A stretch of DNA of 64,000 bases from Streptomyces sp. TP-A0874 (GCF_001748085.1 NZ_BBZK01000010.1:186001-250000); one strand, 5' to 3'; counted from the first letter of the stretch, positions 34,335 to 43,537 are shown. Translations and numbers: made by a program. Notes: generated from the letters alone by a model not told the origin.

Positions 34335-34508
34335 TCAGTCGGCGCCCGGCTGTCCGCGGGTGACCTGCTCCCGGAGCTCGACGAGCGCCCGAAGGGCCTG
34401 GCTGTACATCTGGATGCTCTTCTCGCTGTGGGTGTCGACGGCGGTCCTGAGCTCGTTGAAGGTCTTGGCGATGACCTCGTCCAGGTCCTTCTCGTTGATG
34501 GCGTCCAT
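34335..34508 (-). CDS. Small helical protein, 57 aa
   Basis: A short gene with a well-placed ribosome site (AGGAG, six bases before ATG 34508). The protein is one or two amphipathic helices: DAINEKDLDEVIAKTFNEL then TAVDTHSEKSIQMYSQALR and LVELREQVTRG. It has no Cys, signal peptide or membrane segment. Not recognised beyond a resemblance to small Streptomyces proteins of unknown function. It is transcribed away from the RpiR-type regulator. Confidence 0.6.
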   Translation of the reverse strand: MDAINEKDLDEVIAKTFNELRTAVDTHSEKSIQMYSQALRALVELREQVTRGQPGAD

Positions 34509-34928
34509 TCGCTTCTCCTTTTCTGGTGGACGGTCGGGGCCGGGGCTGCGCCGGCCCGAAAGGGGCGGTCCGGCCGGGAAGGCTCGGAGCGACGGCACTT
34601 CTCCGCGAACTACAGGGCCGGTCGGCCGCCTCCTCGATCGGTCCGGGCAGTGCGGTCATCGAGCCGTGTGCCGCTGCCCCTGAGTCCTCCCCTCTCGCGC
34701 ACTCGGGCGTCCCACATTGTGGTCCACGGGCTGGCTCGCTCCGGCGACTGCCCTGGTTGCCGTTCCGGGGCAACCGCTGGCGAAGTCGCGGCCCGGGCAG
34801 CCCGGTTGCGCTTCCGGGACGGGGACCGAGCCGCCCGCCCCAGCCGCTTTCCGCATGACTCCATGCAGACTCATGGTTGACTGAATAAATCGCCCGGGGT
34901 GGCCGGGCGAGTGAGTGGGAGGGCGGCG
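34509..34928. other. Divergent spacer upstream of the RpiR regulator
   Basis: 420 bases without a supported gene, between a leftward 57-aa gene and a rightward regulator. It contains a small hairpin (GGTTGCC / GGCAACC, about 34756-34777) and the AT-rich stretch GGTTGACTGAATAAATCG (about 34875-34892), a candidate operator close to the regulator start. Confidence 0.5.
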
Positions 34929-35813
34929 ATGGCCGGGAACGGCGGCAGTGGACGGGACGACGGCGGGCCGCCAACCGGCGCCGCCGCCCGGCTGCAGAAG
35001 CTCTTCGAAGGCCATCGGCTGACGCCGACCCAGCGCAGGATCGCCCACTGCATGGTGCGCCGGGCCTCCGACGCGCCGTTCCTCTCCAGCGTGGAGTTGG
35101 CCGAGCTGGCCGGGGTGAGCCAGCCCTCGGTGACCCGCTTCGCCGTGGCGCTGGGTTTCGACGGCTACCCGGCGCTCCGCCGCCATCTGCGGGAGGTGGC
35201 GCCGGCCGAAGCCGCCCGGCCCGCCGCGGCGAGCGAGGCCAACTCCTACCAGCAGGCGGTCCGGGCGGAGATCGAGAACCTCCGGCATCTGTCGGCAGCG
35301 CTGCTGGCCGACCCGGGACCGATCGAGCGAGCGGCCGGACTGCTCGCCCGTTCCCGGCCGTTGCCGGTGCTGGGGCTGCGCGCCGCCTCGGCCCAGGCGC
35401 GCGGTTTCAGCTACTTCGCGGCCAAGGTCCACCCCGATGTGCGGCTGTTGGACGAGAGCGGCAGCATGCTCACCGACCGGATCGACGCCGCCGTGCGGGC
35501 CGGGGCGACCGCCCTGCTCTGCTTCGCACTGCCCCGTCATCCCCGCGAGGTCCTGGACGCGCTCGACCAGGCCCGGGCGGCGGGCCTGACCGCGGTCACC
35601 GTCGCCGACAGCGCGTTCGCCCCGGTGGCGGCCCACTGCGACCTGCTGTTGCCGGCGGCGGTCGGCACCGGGCTGTCCTTCGACACCGCCTGCGCCCCCA
35701 TGCTGCTGGGCCGGGTGCTGCTTGAGGCGATGTGCGACGTGCTGCCGGAGGCCCAGGCCCGGCTGGAGGAGTTCGACGTCCGGGCGGCCGAGCGAGGTCT
35801 CTTCGCGGAGTGA
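34929..35813 (+). CDS. MurR/RpiR family transcriptional regulator, 294 aa
   Basis: Regulator with an N-terminal HTH_6 domain (LTPTQRRIAHCMVRRASDAP, VAELAGVSQPSVTRFAVALG) and a C-terminal SIS sugar-phosphate-binding domain (LGLRAASAQARGFSYFAAKV, GATALLCFALPRHPREV). Such proteins sense phosphosugars or related metabolites and usually control adjacent catabolic genes. ATG 34929 follows GGGAGGG by six bases. It faces an MFS exporter gene that converges on it, with 48 bases between, and the AT-rich word upstream of its start may be an autoregulatory site. Confidence 0.9.
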   Translation: MAGNGGSGRDDGGPPTGAAARLQKLFEGHRLTPTQRRIAHCMVRRASDAPFLSSVELAELAGVSQPSVTRFAVALGFDGYPALRRHLREVAPAEAARPAAASEANSYQQAVRAEIENLRHLSAALLADPGPIERAAGLLARSRPLPVLGLRAASAQARGFSYFAAKVHPDVRLLDESGSMLTDRIDAAVRAGATALLCFALPRHPREVLDALDQARAAGLTAVTVADSAFAPVAAHCDLLLPAAVGTGLSFDTACAPMLLGRVLLEAMCDVLPEAQARLEEFDVRAAERGLFAE

Positions 35814-35861
35814 GCCGGACTCGCCGACGGCCCGGACGTCAGCCGCGGCGGAGGTGGGACA

Positions 35862-37343
35862 TCAGCTGCGGCGCAGCCTCGCTGCCAGGGCGGGGGAGTG
35901 GTAGGCGGTGGTCTCGCCGGAGACCCAGGCCGGCAGGTCGGGCGCGGTCGGCCGGGCGCCGCCGAGCCGGTAGACGCCGATCAGGAACAGCCCGCCCACC
36001 ACGGTGAGCAGCAGCATGATCGCCACCGCCAGGTGGAAGCCGCCCACGACACCCGCCGTCATCGTCAGGTGGAGGAGGATCGGACCCACGAGGAACGCCG
36101 CCTCCGAGCGGAGCAGCTCCACCAGGGCGAAGGTGGGCCCGATCTTCGTGGAGAGCACCGAGAGCCCGGCGAGGAAGAGTCCGGGCACCACGCCCGCGCC
36201 CGCCCCGTATCCGAGCAGCAGCGCCGCGGGGGGCACCACGAAGAGGACGTTCGTCGGTGAGAGGAGGAGCAGCAGGCCCGCGGCCACGGCGACGCTCAGC
36301 AGGCCGGAGAGGGCCAGGTAGGGCGTGAAGCGGGTGGGCAGGACCCGGCGGAAGAGCGCCGCGGCGATGAGCACCCCGATGAGCTGCGGGGCGAACAGGG
36401 CACCGATCAGGAGCGGTTGGTAGCGGGGCACCGCCGCGAGGTAGGTCTCGGTCAGCTCCAGCAGGGTGGTGAAGGAGGCCCCGACGAGCATCGCGCCGGC
36501 CGTCCCGGTCACCGGCAGGGTGTTGCTGATCGGGCGGACCGGCATCAGCGGCTCGCTCTTGCGGTACTGGCTCACGATGAGGAAGACCCCGAGGAGCAGT
36601 CCGACGATCACGGGGCCGACGAAGAGCGGGTGGAGGAAGTAGGAGCGGGTCAGCCAGGAGACGCCGAAGAAGGGCAGCATGGTGGTGCCGAGGGCGAGCG
36701 GCATCGCGAGCCAGTCGAAGGCCGAGCCCTGGGCCGGCGGTTCGTTGGGTTCGAAGGAGAGCGCGCCGATGGTCAAGCCGATCGCCGCCAGGGCGGCGAT
36801 GCCGCCGAACAGCGCCCGCCAGCCGCCCAGCCCGCCCACGACCCCGCCGATCACCGGCCCCAGGGTGACCATCCCGAAGAGTCCCAGGCTGATGACGGCC
36901 GCCGTGCTGGGGAGCCGCTCCACGCCGTGCGTGGTGATCAGCGGTGGTAGCGCGGCGACCAGCAGCATCCCGGTGAACAGGCCCTGGAAGAACATGCCGG
37001 TGGCGAACAGCGGGATGCCGGTGGCCACCACGGCGAGCAGCGAGCTGATCACGAACCCGCCCTCGCAGACGAGGTAGACCCGCCGGCGCGGCAACCGCTG
37101 GATGAGGTCGGCGGCGGCCACCGCTCCGAAGGCGTAGGCGGCGTTGGCCAGTCCGCTGGTGAGTTGTACGTCGAACTGGCTGGCCGCCAGGTCCTTGACG
37201 AGCAGCGGGCGCAGCAGGGGGATGGCCGTGGTCAGCACGAGGTAGGGGCAGAGCGCCAGCAGGGCGAGGGCCACGGCCGCCGGATATCTGCCGGCCAGCG
37301 GGACCCGGGTGAGGACGGCGGGCACAGCAGGGCGGAACCGCAT
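35862..37343 (-). CDS. MFS transporter, 14-helix type (EmrB/QacA-like), 493 aa
   Basis: Major-facilitator exporter, about 14 predicted helices. The typical pattern runs through helices at TSGLANAAYAFGAVAAADLI, GMLLVAALPPLI, GLFGMVTLGPVIGGVVGG and so on to the C-terminus. The 14-helix length suits drug/proton antiporters. ATG 37343 is chosen for GGAGG five bases upstream; a start at 37412 is possible but adds a proline-rich leader. It converges on the RpiR regulator. Substrate unknown. Confidence 0.88.
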   Translation of the reverse strand: MRFRPAVPAVLTRVPLAGRYPAAVALALLALCPYLVLTTAIPLLRPLLVKDLAASQFDVQLTSGLANAAYAFGAVAAADLIQRLPRRRVYLVCEGGFVISSLLAVVATGIPLFATGMFFQGLFTGMLLVAALPPLITTHGVERLPSTAAVISLGLFGMVTLGPVIGGVVGGLGGWRALFGGIAALAAIGLTIGALSFEPNEPPAQGSAFDWLAMPLALGTTMLPFFGVSWLTRSYFLHPLFVGPVIVGLLLGVFLIVSQYRKSEPLMPVRPISNTLPVTGTAGAMLVGASFTTLLELTETYLAAVPRYQPLLIGALFAPQLIGVLIAAALFRRVLPTRFTPYLALSGLLSVAVAAGLLLLLSPTNVLFVVPPAALLLGYGAGAGVVPGLFLAGLSVLSTKIGPTFALVELLRSEAAFLVGPILLHLTMTAGVVGGFHLAVAIMLLLTVVGGLFLIGVYRLGGARPTAPDLPAWVSGETTAYHSPALAARLRRS

Positions 37344-37531
37344 GGCTGCCTCCGACGCTTGGGTGGACGGGGCCCGCTGGGTGCGGGCGCCCGGCACCGG
37401 ATCCCGAGGCATCCCGGGCGGTATGTCCGGTACGTCGGTTCAGCGTACGGCGGGGGATGCCGCCGGAGGGTCGGCTGACACGCCCCGGCCCCGGTCCGCG
37501 TCCACGGGGCCGGCTCCAGCGGCCGACGCGT

Positions 37532-37558
37532 GGTGGCGGCCCTCGCCGGGCCGCCACC
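37532..37558 (-). terminator. Terminator after the APC permease
   Basis: GGTGGCGGCCC pairs with GGGCCGCCACC around TCGCC, starting about 19 bases past the permease stop (leftward). Confidence 0.8.
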
Positions 37559-37576
37559 GCTCGGTCCGCGGGGCCG

Positions 37577-38938
37577 CTACTCCTTGGCGGCCCGCAGTAC
37601 CAGCTTGTTCACCCCCCACAGCAGGACGCCGATGCACACCAGCACCCCGGCCCTGATGTAGACCTCGGCCGGGCGCTCGGCCAGCGGGCTGGCCAGCAGC
37701 AGCGCGGTGATCGCGCCGAGCACCGGCAGCGCGGTCGGGGTGCGGAAGTGCTGGTGGCCGACCCGGTCCCTGCGGAGTACCAGCACCGCGACGTTCACCA
37801 CGGCGAAGACGCAGAGCAGCAGGAACGCCGTGGTGTCGCCGAGCCCTTCGATCTCGCCGGTGGAGACCAGGCCGATGGCGAGTGCGGAGGTGAACAGGAT
37901 GCCGGTGATGGGAGTCTGGCGGCCGGCCAGCACCCTGCCCATGGCGCGCGGCAGGATCCGCTCGTTGGCCATGCCGTAGCAGAGCCGGGAGGCCATCATC
38001 AGGTTGATCAGCGCGGAGTTGCTGACCGCGAAGAGGGCGATGAGCGTGAAGAGTTTCGGCGGGAAGTCGGTGCCGCCGGCCTTGACGACCTCCAGCAGCG
38101 GCCCGGATGAGCCCTCCAGTACCCGGTAGTCGACCAGGAGTGAGGAGACCAGCGCCACCAGGATGTAGATGGTGCCGGTCACCGCGACGCCGACGAAGAT
38201 CGCGCGGGGGAAGGTGCGGGTGGGGTCCTTGGTCTCCTCGGCCATGTTGACCGAGTCCTCGAAGCCGACGAAGGCGAAGAAGCCCAGGGCGGTCGCCCCG
38301 AGGACGCCGGTCATCAGCGCGAAGCCGCTGCCCTCGGTGTGGAACTCCCCCAGTCGGGACGGCTCGCCGCCGCCGGTGAGGACGGCGTAGGCGCCGATCC
38401 CGAGGATGATCAGGAGCCCGGTGAGTTCGACCACGGTCATCACGACGTTGGCCTTCACCGACTCGGAGACGCCGCGGAGGCTCAGCGCCGCGAGCGCCAG
38501 GATGAAGAGGACGGCCACCAGGACCGGCGGGACGTCCGCGAACTCCGAGAAGTAGTCGCCACCGAAGGCCCGGGCCGCCGCGCTCGCCGATGACAGGCCC
38601 GAGCACATCACCATGAACGCCACGATGAAGGTCAGGAACGGGACCTTGAACGCCTTCTGGGTGTAGAGCGCGGCGCCGGCCGCCTTGGGGTACTTGCCGA
38701 CCAGCTCCACGTAGGAGGCGGCGGTCAGCAGGGCCACCACGAAACCGATCGCGAACGGCAGCCAGAGCGCACCGCCGACCTTCCCCGCGACCTTGCCGGT
38801 GGTCGCGTAGATGCCGGTGCCCAGGATGTCGCCGACGACGAACAGGATCAGCAGTTTCGGGCCGATGGCCCGTTTGAGGGGGGTTCCGCTCTCGCTCTCG
38901 GTGGGTGTGGCGGTGGGGGGTGACGCGGGCTTGGTCAT
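37577..38938 (-). CDS. APC-superfamily amino acid permease, 453 aa
   Basis: Amino-acid/polyamine transporter with about 12 helices. The N-terminal helix 1 break is seen in FVVGDILGTGIYATTG, and SASAAARAF, FVGFEDSVNMAEETKDPTRTFP (conserved APC stretch) and INLMMASRLCYGMANERILP are also typical. It lies 26 bases downstream of the PLP decarboxylase, so the two are probably one operon: uptake of an amino acid and/or exchange with its decarboxylation product. The adjacent hut operon makes histidine/histamine one candidate, but this is only suggestive. Confidence 0.9.
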   Translation of the reverse strand: MTKPASPPTATPTESESGTPLKRAIGPKLLILFVVGDILGTGIYATTGKVAGKVGGALWLPFAIGFVVALLTAASYVELVGKYPKAAGAALYTQKAFKVPFLTFIVAFMVMCSGLSSASAAARAFGGDYFSEFADVPPVLVAVLFILALAALSLRGVSESVKANVVMTVVELTGLLIILGIGAYAVLTGGGEPSRLGEFHTEGSGFALMTGVLGATALGFFAFVGFEDSVNMAEETKDPTRTFPRAIFVGVAVTGTIYILVALVSSLLVDYRVLEGSSGPLLEVVKAGGTDFPPKLFTLIALFAVSNSALINLMMASRLCYGMANERILPRAMGRVLAGRQTPITGILFTSALAIGLVSTGEIEGLGDTTAFLLLCVFAVVNVAVLVLRRDRVGHQHFRTPTALPVLGAITALLLASPLAERPAEVYIRAGVLVCIGVLLWGVNKLVLRAAKE

Positions 38939-38964
38939 ACGCGCTGTGTTCTCTCTGTGAGTGC

Positions 38965-40329
38965 TCACCGCAGCTCGGAGAGCGCGTTCCGCTGCCCACC
39001 CCCGCTCTCTGCCACGATCTCGTCGACTGTCTGCGTGGAGCGTACGAGCCCGAAGCGCACGCCACCAGACCCCGTCGGAGCGGTGACGAAACCGTGGACG
39101 GCCGGGCGCGGCAGACTGTTGTACGCGAAGTGGTTGGAGAAGTAGTAGGCGCCGGTGTCGAGCAGCGCCACCAGATCGCCCTCGTCGAGCCGTGGCAGCG
39201 GCCGGTCCCGGGCGACGAGGTCGCCCGCGAAGCAGCACGGGCCGGCGACGTCCTGCGCCACCGCCGGGCCGGACTTGGGGCGTCCCTCGGCGTCGTACGC
39301 GACCACCCGGATGGGCCACGAGGCGGGGGCGAAGACGGTGCGGGTGGCCAGTTGGGCGCCCGCGTGGGTGACCGCGATCGGGCGGCCGCCGGCCGACTTC
39401 GCGTACTCCACCCGCGCCAGGGTGAGGCCGTTCTTGGCCAGCAGCGACCGGCCGAACTCGGTGACGATGCCGTACCGGCCGTCGAAGGCGCCGGGCACCT
39501 CGGACCGCAGCAGCCGGGCGTACTGGCGGTAGGAGGGGGTGAACTCGTCGGAGTCGAAGTTGACGGGCAGTCCGCCGCCGATGTCGAGGGTGTCGATCTG
39601 CCGCCGGCCGGCCGCGGCGTTGATCTCCTCGGCCAGGCCGTAGGTCTCGCGCACCCCGGCGGCCATCAGCTCCAGCGGCATCCCCTGGGAACCGACGTGG
39701 GCGTGCAGCCGGGTCAGCCACGGCCGGTCGAGGAAGGCCCGGACCACCCACTCCCGGGCGCCCTCGTCCTGGAGGGCGACGCCGAACTTGGAGGTGGCGG
39801 TCGCGGTGCTCATCGCGCCGATGGTGCCCCCGCCGAGCTGGGGGTTGACCCGGACGCCCACCCGGGAGGCCGGCTGCCCGGCGGCGACCAGGGCGTCGAT
39901 CCGGTCCAGTTCCCTCGGATTGTCGGCGTTGAGGGCGATGCCGAGTTCGAGTGCCGTGCGCAGCTCGGCGGGTGTCTTGGCCGGGGAGTCGAGCAGGATG
40001 CGTTCCGCGGGCACCCCGGCCGCCCGGGACTGGGCCAGCTCGCCCGGGCTGGCCACCTCGCAGCCCAGCCCCTCCGCGGCGAGCAGCCGCAGCACCGGGA
40101 CGAGCGGGGCCGCCTTCACCGCGAAGGCGTGCAGCACCGGGGTGCCCGGCGGGGTGATCTCCTCGAAGGCCGCGCGGAGTCGGGTCGCGCTCTGCCGGAT
40201 CCCGGCCACGTCGAGCAGTCCGACGACCGGCTCCGCCGCGCCGATCAGCCCGTGTTCCACGGCTGCGCGTACGGCCTGTTCCCGGCGGTGCGCGGACGCC
40301 GCTCCGGACGCGTTCTCCTCGAAGGTCAT
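38965..40329 (-). CDS. PLP fold-III decarboxylase (Orn/Lys/Arg/DAP type), 454 aa
   Basis: Alanine-racemase-fold decarboxylase. The PLP lysine is in VLHAFAVKAAPLVPVLRLL; other family sites are LHAHVGSQG, DIGGGLPVNFD, EFGRSLLA and the active-site cysteine in GPCCFAGDLVA followed by TGAYYFSNHFAYNSLPRP. Length and motifs fit the diaminopimelate/ornithine/arginine decarboxylase class, but the substrate-specificity loop is not decisive. ATG 40329 follows AAAGGA. The gene runs divergently from the hut operon and co-directionally with an APC permease. Confidence 0.88.
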   Translation of the reverse strand: MTFEENASGAASAHRREQAVRAAVEHGLIGAAEPVVGLLDVAGIRQSATRLRAAFEEITPPGTPVLHAFAVKAAPLVPVLRLLAAEGLGCEVASPGELAQSRAAGVPAERILLDSPAKTPAELRTALELGIALNADNPRELDRIDALVAAGQPASRVGVRVNPQLGGGTIGAMSTATATSKFGVALQDEGAREWVVRAFLDRPWLTRLHAHVGSQGMPLELMAAGVRETYGLAEEINAAAGRRQIDTLDIGGGLPVNFDSDEFTPSYRQYARLLRSEVPGAFDGRYGIVTEFGRSLLAKNGLTLARVEYAKSAGGRPIAVTHAGAQLATRTVFAPASWPIRVVAYDAEGRPKSGPAVAQDVAGPCCFAGDLVARDRPLPRLDEGDLVALLDTGAYYFSNHFAYNSLPRPAVHGFVTAPTGSGGVRFGLVRSTQTVDEIVAESGGGQRNALSELR

Positions 40330-40489
40330 TCTCGTTCCTTTCTTGGCGCCCCGTCTTCGGGAGGGAGGGGAAGCCAGGGGAGCACTCCACCACCCGGCGC
40401 CGACGGTGGCCAGACGGAGACGGAGTCACCCGTGTCACTCTCGCGCGTCGCCGCGGCGGTGGCGGCACGCCGCCCTGTTGACTGGCTCT

Positions 40490-40526
40490 ATTCATCGCAC
40501 GAACATATGCAGTAATTCATTCATCG
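40490..40526. promoter_or_regulatory. Paired ATTCATCG words upstream of hutU
   Basis: ATTCATCG occurs at 40490-40497 and 40519-40526, 29 bases apart (just under three helical turns), in an AT-rich stretch that also holds TTGACT (about 40478). The region separates the divergent hut and decarboxylase operons. A regulator-binding site is plausible, but none is established. Confidence 0.35.
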
Positions 40527-40592
40527 GGACTTTTCTCCGTGTTCTCTTCCCGGCGGCGCCGGCGAGCCGCCACCCCTCTAGGAGGCAGGGCC

Positions 40593-42296
40593 ATGTCAGG
40601 ACCGCGACCCGTGCGAGCACCCCGGGGCACCCAGTTGAGCGCGCTGGGCTGGCCGCAGGAGGCGGCCTTGCGGATGCTCCAGAACAACCTCGATCCCGAG
40701 GTCGCCGAGCACCCGGACAAGCTCGTCGTCTACGGCGGCACCGGCAAGGCCGCCCGCGACTGGGCCTCCTACGACGCCATGCTCCGCACCCTCCGCACGC
40801 TCAAGCAGGACGAGACGATGCTCGTCCAGTCCGGCCGCCCGGTCGGGGTGATGCGCACCCACGAGTGGGCGCCGCGGGTCCTCATCGCCAACTCCCACCT
40901 CGTCGGGGACTGGGCGAACTGGGAGGAGTTCCGCCGCCTTGAGGCGCTCGGCCTGACCATGTACGGGCAGATGACCGCCGGTTCCTGGATCTACATCGGC
41001 ACCCAGGGCATCCTCCAGGGCACCTACGAGACCTTCGCCGCCGTCGCCGCCAAACGCGCCGCCGAAGGGCGCGGGGACGGCGACCTCGCCGGAACCGTCA
41101 CCCTCACCGCGGGCCTGGGCGGCATGGGGGGCGCCCAGCCGCTGGCCGTCACCATGAACGGCGGGGTGGTCATCTGCGTCGACTGCGACCCGCGGGCCAT
41201 CTCCCGCCGGATCGAGCACCGCTACCTCGACCGGCGCGCCGACGACCTCGAAGACGCCCTCCGGCTGGCCACCGAGGCGCGCGACCGTCGCGAGCCCCTC
41301 TCCATCGGCCTGCTGGGGAACGCCGCCGAGGTCTTCCCCCGGCTGCTGGAGATGGGCGCGCCCATCGACATCGTCACCGACCAGACCAGCGCCCACGACC
41401 CGCTGAGCTATCTGCCGGTCGGTGTCGCCTTCGAGGACATGGCCGGCCTCGCCGCGGAGAAGCCCGCCGACTTCACCCAGCGGGCCCGGGAGTCCATGGC
41501 CCGCCACGTGGAGGCGATGGTCGGTTTCCAGGACGCGGGCGCCGAGGTCTTCGACTACGGCAACTCCATCCGCGGCGAGGCGCGACTCGCCGGATACCAG
41601 CGGGCCTTCGACTTCCCCGGCTTCGTCCCCGCCTACATCCGGCCGCTGTTCTGCGAGGGCAAGGGACCGTTCCGCTGGGCGGCCCTCTCCGGCGACCCGC
41701 GGGACATCGCCCGCACCGACCAGGCGATCCTCGACCTCTTCCCGGAGAACGAGTCGCTGGCCCGCTGGATCAGGCTGGCCGGCGAGCGGGTGCACTTCCA
41801 GGGACTGCCCGCCCGGATCTGCTGGCTCGGCCACGGCGAGCGGGACCGGGCGGGGGAGCGCTTCAACGACATGGTCGCCACCGGTGAGATCACCGCACCG
41901 CTGGCGATCGGGCGCGACCACCTCGACTGCGGCTCGGTGGCCTCGCCGTACCGGGAGACCGAGGCCATGCTGGACGGCTCGGACGCCATCGCGGACTGGC
42001 CGATGCTCAACGCCATGGTCAACGTCGCCTCCGGCGCCTCCTGGGTCTCCCTCCACCACGGCGGCGGGGTGGGCATGGGACGCTCCCTCCACGCCGGCCA
42101 GGTGACGGTGGCCGACGGCACCCCGCTGGCCGGGGAGAAGATCCGGCGCGTCCTCACCAACGACCCGGGGATGGGTGTGATCCGGCACGTCGACGCCGGC
42201 TACGAGTCCGCCGAGACCGTCGCCCGCGACCACGGGGTCCGCATCCCCATGCGGGAGGACGCGGCCGAGTCCGCGCAGGGGAGCGGAGCGGCATGA
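40593..42296 (+). CDS. hutU: Urocanate hydratase, 567 aa
   Basis: Second step of histidine degradation: urocanate to imidazolonepropionate, using tightly bound NAD+. The NAD region is GTVTLTAGLGGMGGAQPLAV with the family box GLLGNAAEVFPRLLEMGAP; the catalytic Cys is in RDHLDCGSVASPYRETEAM, and SLHHGGGVGMGRSLHAGQV also matches. ATG 40593 follows GGAGG by seven bases. It opens an operon hutU - M20 hydrolase - hutF - hutI. The gene for the first step, hutH (histidase), is not in the window. Confidence 0.97.
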   Translation: MSGPRPVRAPRGTQLSALGWPQEAALRMLQNNLDPEVAEHPDKLVVYGGTGKAARDWASYDAMLRTLRTLKQDETMLVQSGRPVGVMRTHEWAPRVLIANSHLVGDWANWEEFRRLEALGLTMYGQMTAGSWIYIGTQGILQGTYETFAAVAAKRAAEGRGDGDLAGTVTLTAGLGGMGGAQPLAVTMNGGVVICVDCDPRAISRRIEHRYLDRRADDLEDALRLATEARDRREPLSIGLLGNAAEVFPRLLEMGAPIDIVTDQTSAHDPLSYLPVGVAFEDMAGLAAEKPADFTQRARESMARHVEAMVGFQDAGAEVFDYGNSIRGEARLAGYQRAFDFPGFVPAYIRPLFCEGKGPFRWAALSGDPRDIARTDQAILDLFPENESLARWIRLAGERVHFQGLPARICWLGHGERDRAGERFNDMVATGEITAPLAIGRDHLDCGSVASPYRETEAMLDGSDAIADWPMLNAMVNVASGASWVSLHHGGGVGMGRSLHAGQVTVADGTPLAGEKIRRVLTNDPGMGVIRHVDAGYESAETVARDHGVRIPMREDAAESAQGSGAA

Positions 42297-43537
42297 GCAT
42301 CCCGGAGCACCGGGCGCCCGCCGCCTCCGGCACCGACACCTTCGGCGGCATGTGGCGGGAGCTGCTGCCCATCGGCCGCCACGCGCCCACCGGTGGCTAC
42401 CGCCGCTACGCCTGGACGCCCGCGGACCGCGACTGCCGGGCTTGGTTCCAGGACCAGGCGGAGGCGCGCGGCCTGAACTACGAGACCGACCGGAACGGCA
42501 ACCAGTGGGCCTGGCTCGGCGACCCGGCCGCCGGCGACGCCGTCGTGACCGGCTCCCACCTGGACTCCGTCCCCGACGGTGGGGCCTTCGACGGTCCGCT
42601 CGGCGTGGTCTCCGCACTCGCCGCGGTCGACGAACTCCGGGCCCGGGGAGCCGACCTCCGACGGCCGCTGGGCATCGTCAACTTCGGTGACGAGGAGGGC
42701 GCCAGATTCGGACTCGCCTGCGTCGGCTCCCGGCTGACCGCCGGCCAGCTCACCGCCGAGCAGGCCCGCGGACTGCGGGACGCCGACGGCACCACCCTCG
42801 CGCAGGCGATGGAGCGCGCCGGCCACGATCCCGCGGCGATCGGCCCGGACCCCGAACGCCTAGCCCGGATCGGCGCGTTCGTGGAGCTCCACGTCGAACA
42901 GGGCCGTGCCCTGGACCAGACCAGCCACGCCGTGGGCGTGGCCTCGGCCATCTGGCCGCACGGGCGCTGGCGGTTCGACTTCCACGGTGAGGCCAACCAC
43001 GCGGGCACCACCCGGCTGGCCGACCGCCGCGACCCGATGCTCGGCTACGCCGGCACCGTGCTGGCCGCCCGCGAACAGGCCCGGGTCTTCGGCGCGCTCG
43101 CCACCTTCGGCAAGGTCGACGTCCGGCCGGGCGGCGTCAACGCCATCGCCGCGGAGGTCCGCGGCTGGCTGGACTCGCGAGCCCCGGACGAGGAGACGCT
43201 GGCCACCCTGGTCGGCGCCATCGAACGCGAGGCGGTCGAACACGCCTCCCGCGAGGGCGTGGAGGTGCGGGTCACCCGCGAATCCTTCACCCCCGTCGTG
43301 GAGTTCGCGCACGGTCTGCGGGACCGGCTGGCCGGGTTGCTCGGCGGCGCGCCGATCCTGCCGACCGGGGCCGGCCACGACGCCGGCATCCTCTCGGCCG
43401 TCCTCCCCACCGCCATGCTCTTCGTACGGAACCCGACCGGCGTATCCCACTCTCCCCACGAGCACGCCGACGAGGCAGACTGTCTCGCCGGAGTGATCGC
43501 TCTCGCGGATGTACTGGAGGGGCTGGCGTGCCGCTGA
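42293..43537 (+). CDS. M20-family amidohydrolase of the hut operon, 414 aa
   Basis: Zinc aminoacylase/carbamoylase family protein, usually annotated as allantoate amidohydrolase. Metal ligands are seen in GSHLDSVPDGGAFDGPLG (His, Asp), NFGDEEGARFG (Glu-Glu), ELHVEQG (Glu), and the C-terminal HSPHEHA (His); the dimerisation segment DFHGEANHAGTTRLADRRD is present. Its 4-base overlap with hutU (ATGA) and 10-base overlap with hutF put it inside the hut operon. Here it most likely hydrolyses N-formylglutamate (the HutF product), replacing the usual HutG. That is inferred from context, not from specificity residues. Confidence 0.88.
   Translation: MSIPEHRAPAASGTDTFGGMWRELLPIGRHAPTGGYRRYAWTPADRDCRAWFQDQAEARGLNYETDRNGNQWAWLGDPAAGDAVVTGSHLDSVPDGGAFDGPLGVVSALAAVDELRARGADLRRPLGIVNFGDEEGARFGLACVGSRLTAGQLTAEQARGLRDADGTTLAQAMERAGHDPAAIGPDPERLARIGAFVELHVEQGRALDQTSHAVGVASAIWPHGRWRFDFHGEANHAGTTRLADRRDPMLGYAGTVLAAREQARVFGALATFGKVDVRPGGVNAIAAEVRGWLDSRAPDEETLATLVGAIEREAVEHASREGVEVRVTRESFTPVVEFAHGLRDRLAGLLGGAPILPTGAGHDAGILSAVLPTAMLFVRNPTGVSHSPHEHADEADCLAGVIALADVLEGLACR

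Noticed and set aside
37577..40495. A 972-codon open frame extending the APC permease upstream
   Set aside because: The first 519 codons are antisense-frame shadow of the PLP decarboxylase. The permease starts at ATG 38938.
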